This document shows positions 5,581 through 6,188 of a DNA stretch of 6,188 nucleotides, piece by piece. The stretch covers positions 1 to 6,188 of the forward strand of contig PMYJ01000191.1 of the NCBI GenBank assembly GCA_003170875.1, given 5' to 3'. The stretch's first letter is position 1, and every line of letters begins with the position of its first letter. Position numbers and translations under genes: made by a program. The notes beneath the pieces were generated by a model. It did not search any database, had not been told where the DNA came from, and saw only the letters and a list, made by a program, of their open reading frames with translations. The DNA is from Candidatus Dormiibacterota bacterium. GTDB lineage: Bacteria; Chloroflexota; Dormibacteria; Aeolococcales; Aeolococcaceae.

Positions 5581-6188
5581 ATGCAGCAGCTGATCCTCTC
5601 GCTCAGCCCGACATCCGTCCCCGGCACGGTGCTCACCAACACCGTGCTGGTCGGGGTCGTCGCCTTGACCCACATCCTCTTCGCCACCTTCCTGATCGGT
5701 TCCTGCACCCTGGTCGCGCTCAGCGAGGGGATCTCGATGGTGACCAGGGACGAGCGCCACGAGCGGCTCGCCCGCAGCCTGGTCCACGCCTGGGGCTACG
5801 TCTTCAGCACCGGGGCGGCGATCGCCATCTTCTTCTTCGTCTTCGTCCTGGTCGGGATGTGGGGCCGGTTCTTCGTCACCTTCCAGCAGTTCACCTTCTG
5901 GGTCTGGTTCTTCGAGTCCCTGACCTTCGTCGGCGAGATCGTCCTCCTCTACACCCTCTACGCCAACTGGGAGCGCCTGCGCGCCTACCGCCTGGCCCGC
6001 CTCGGCATGGTCATCCTGCTCAACATCGACCAGTGGTTCCAGATGTTCTTCATCGACGTGATCGCCTCGCAGATGCTCACCCCGACGGTCCAGGGCGCCA
6101 CCGTCAACACCGGCTACCTGCTCCAGTTCCTCAACCCCACCAACCTCCCACTGACCATCCACCGCACCATCGGCAACATCGCCTGGGC
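5581..6188 (+). CDS. Cytochrome bd-like oxidase subunit, second CydA-like paralogue (3' partial)
   Basis: The first 202 residues of a membrane protein whose frame runs off the window end. H31 in helix 1 (LTHILFATF) matches the N-terminal haem ligand of CydA (E. coli H19). Helix 3 holds two glutamates, E112 (FFES) and E119 (FVGE). Their distances from H31 (81 and 88) are close to those of E99 and E107 from H19 in E. coli, though local similarity (FFES-TFVG) could instead place E112 at E107. H194 in HRTIGNIAW matches the low-spin haem ligand H186. Helices lie near 17-41, 63-88, 102-125 and 135-160. The canonical residues after helix 4 (NGWMQNP in E. coli) are replaced by an ASQMLTP segment. It starts 10 bases after cytochrome b; GGAG at 5575-5578 is unusually close, so initiation may rely on coupling. 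Of the two paralogues this looks more likely to hold the oxygen-reducing site (inference). The quinol loop, if any, lies outside the window. Confidence 0.8.
   Translation, partial: MQQLILSLSPTSVPGTVLTNTVLVGVVALTHILFATFLIGSCTLVALSEGISMVTRDERHERLARSLVHAWGYVFSTGAAIAIFFFVFVLVGMWGRFFVTFQQFTFWVWFFESLTFVGEIVLLYTLYANWERLRAYRLARLGMVILLNIDQWFQMFFIDVIASQMLTPTVQGATVNTGYLLQFLNPTNLPLTIHRTIGNIAW

Noticed and set aside
1..6188. CRISPR arrays, tRNA/rRNA genes, insertion sequences, terminators
   Set aside because: Read through on both strands; no spaced direct repeats, cloverleaf, transposase motif or GC hairpin followed by a T-run was found.

Overview
The window is one strand of a tightly packed, high-GC bacterial operon (all real genes on +, third codon positions strongly G/C). 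The organism cannot be named from the sequence. The mixture of a fused b6f-type cytochrome b, Rieske protein, cytochrome-bd-like (CydA-like) subunits and a universal-stress/PCP-reductase-domain fusion would fit an environmental lineage such as Chloroflexota, Dormibacterota or Nitrospirota, but that is a low-confidence guess.

Layout: (1) positions 1-2052, a large cytosolic multidomain protein, cut at its 5' end by the window edge: two universal stress protein (Usp) domains, then a PCP_red-type domain, a four-cysteine rubredoxin-like knuckle, two more PCP_red-like domains, and a tail with two GCPV motifs and a His cluster. (2) 2075-3352, a polytopic membrane protein resembling CydA, the haem-binding subunit of cytochrome bd oxidases, but without the quinol loop and without the acidic residues of helix 3. 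(3) 3349-3663, a 104-residue protein with two membrane helices. (4) 3731-4237, a Rieske [2Fe-2S] protein with a Tat-like N-terminal anchor. (5) 4323-5570, a cytochrome b with the b6 and subunit IV parts in one chain. (6) 5581-end, a second CydA-like subunit, cut by the window end, which keeps acidic residues in helix 3. Two very short open frames (3660-3734 and 4237-4326) exactly fill the only two gaps between genes 3, 4 and 5, and overlap start/stop codons on both sides.

Working model (inference): the Rieske protein and cytochrome b form a quinol-oxidising bc-type module, and the two CydA paralogues with the small membrane protein form a bd-type oxygen-reducing (or related) module that takes electrons from it rather than directly from quinol. 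No cytochrome c1/f, no CXXCH haem-c motif and no CydB are encoded within the window; the missing electron carrier may lie just downstream. The Usp/PCP_red fusion at the head of the operon is a candidate soluble regulator or cofactor/redox-handling partner. No tRNA, rRNA, mobile element, CRISPR array, convincing promoter or terminator was seen, and no stretch over 100 bases lacks an open frame on +.
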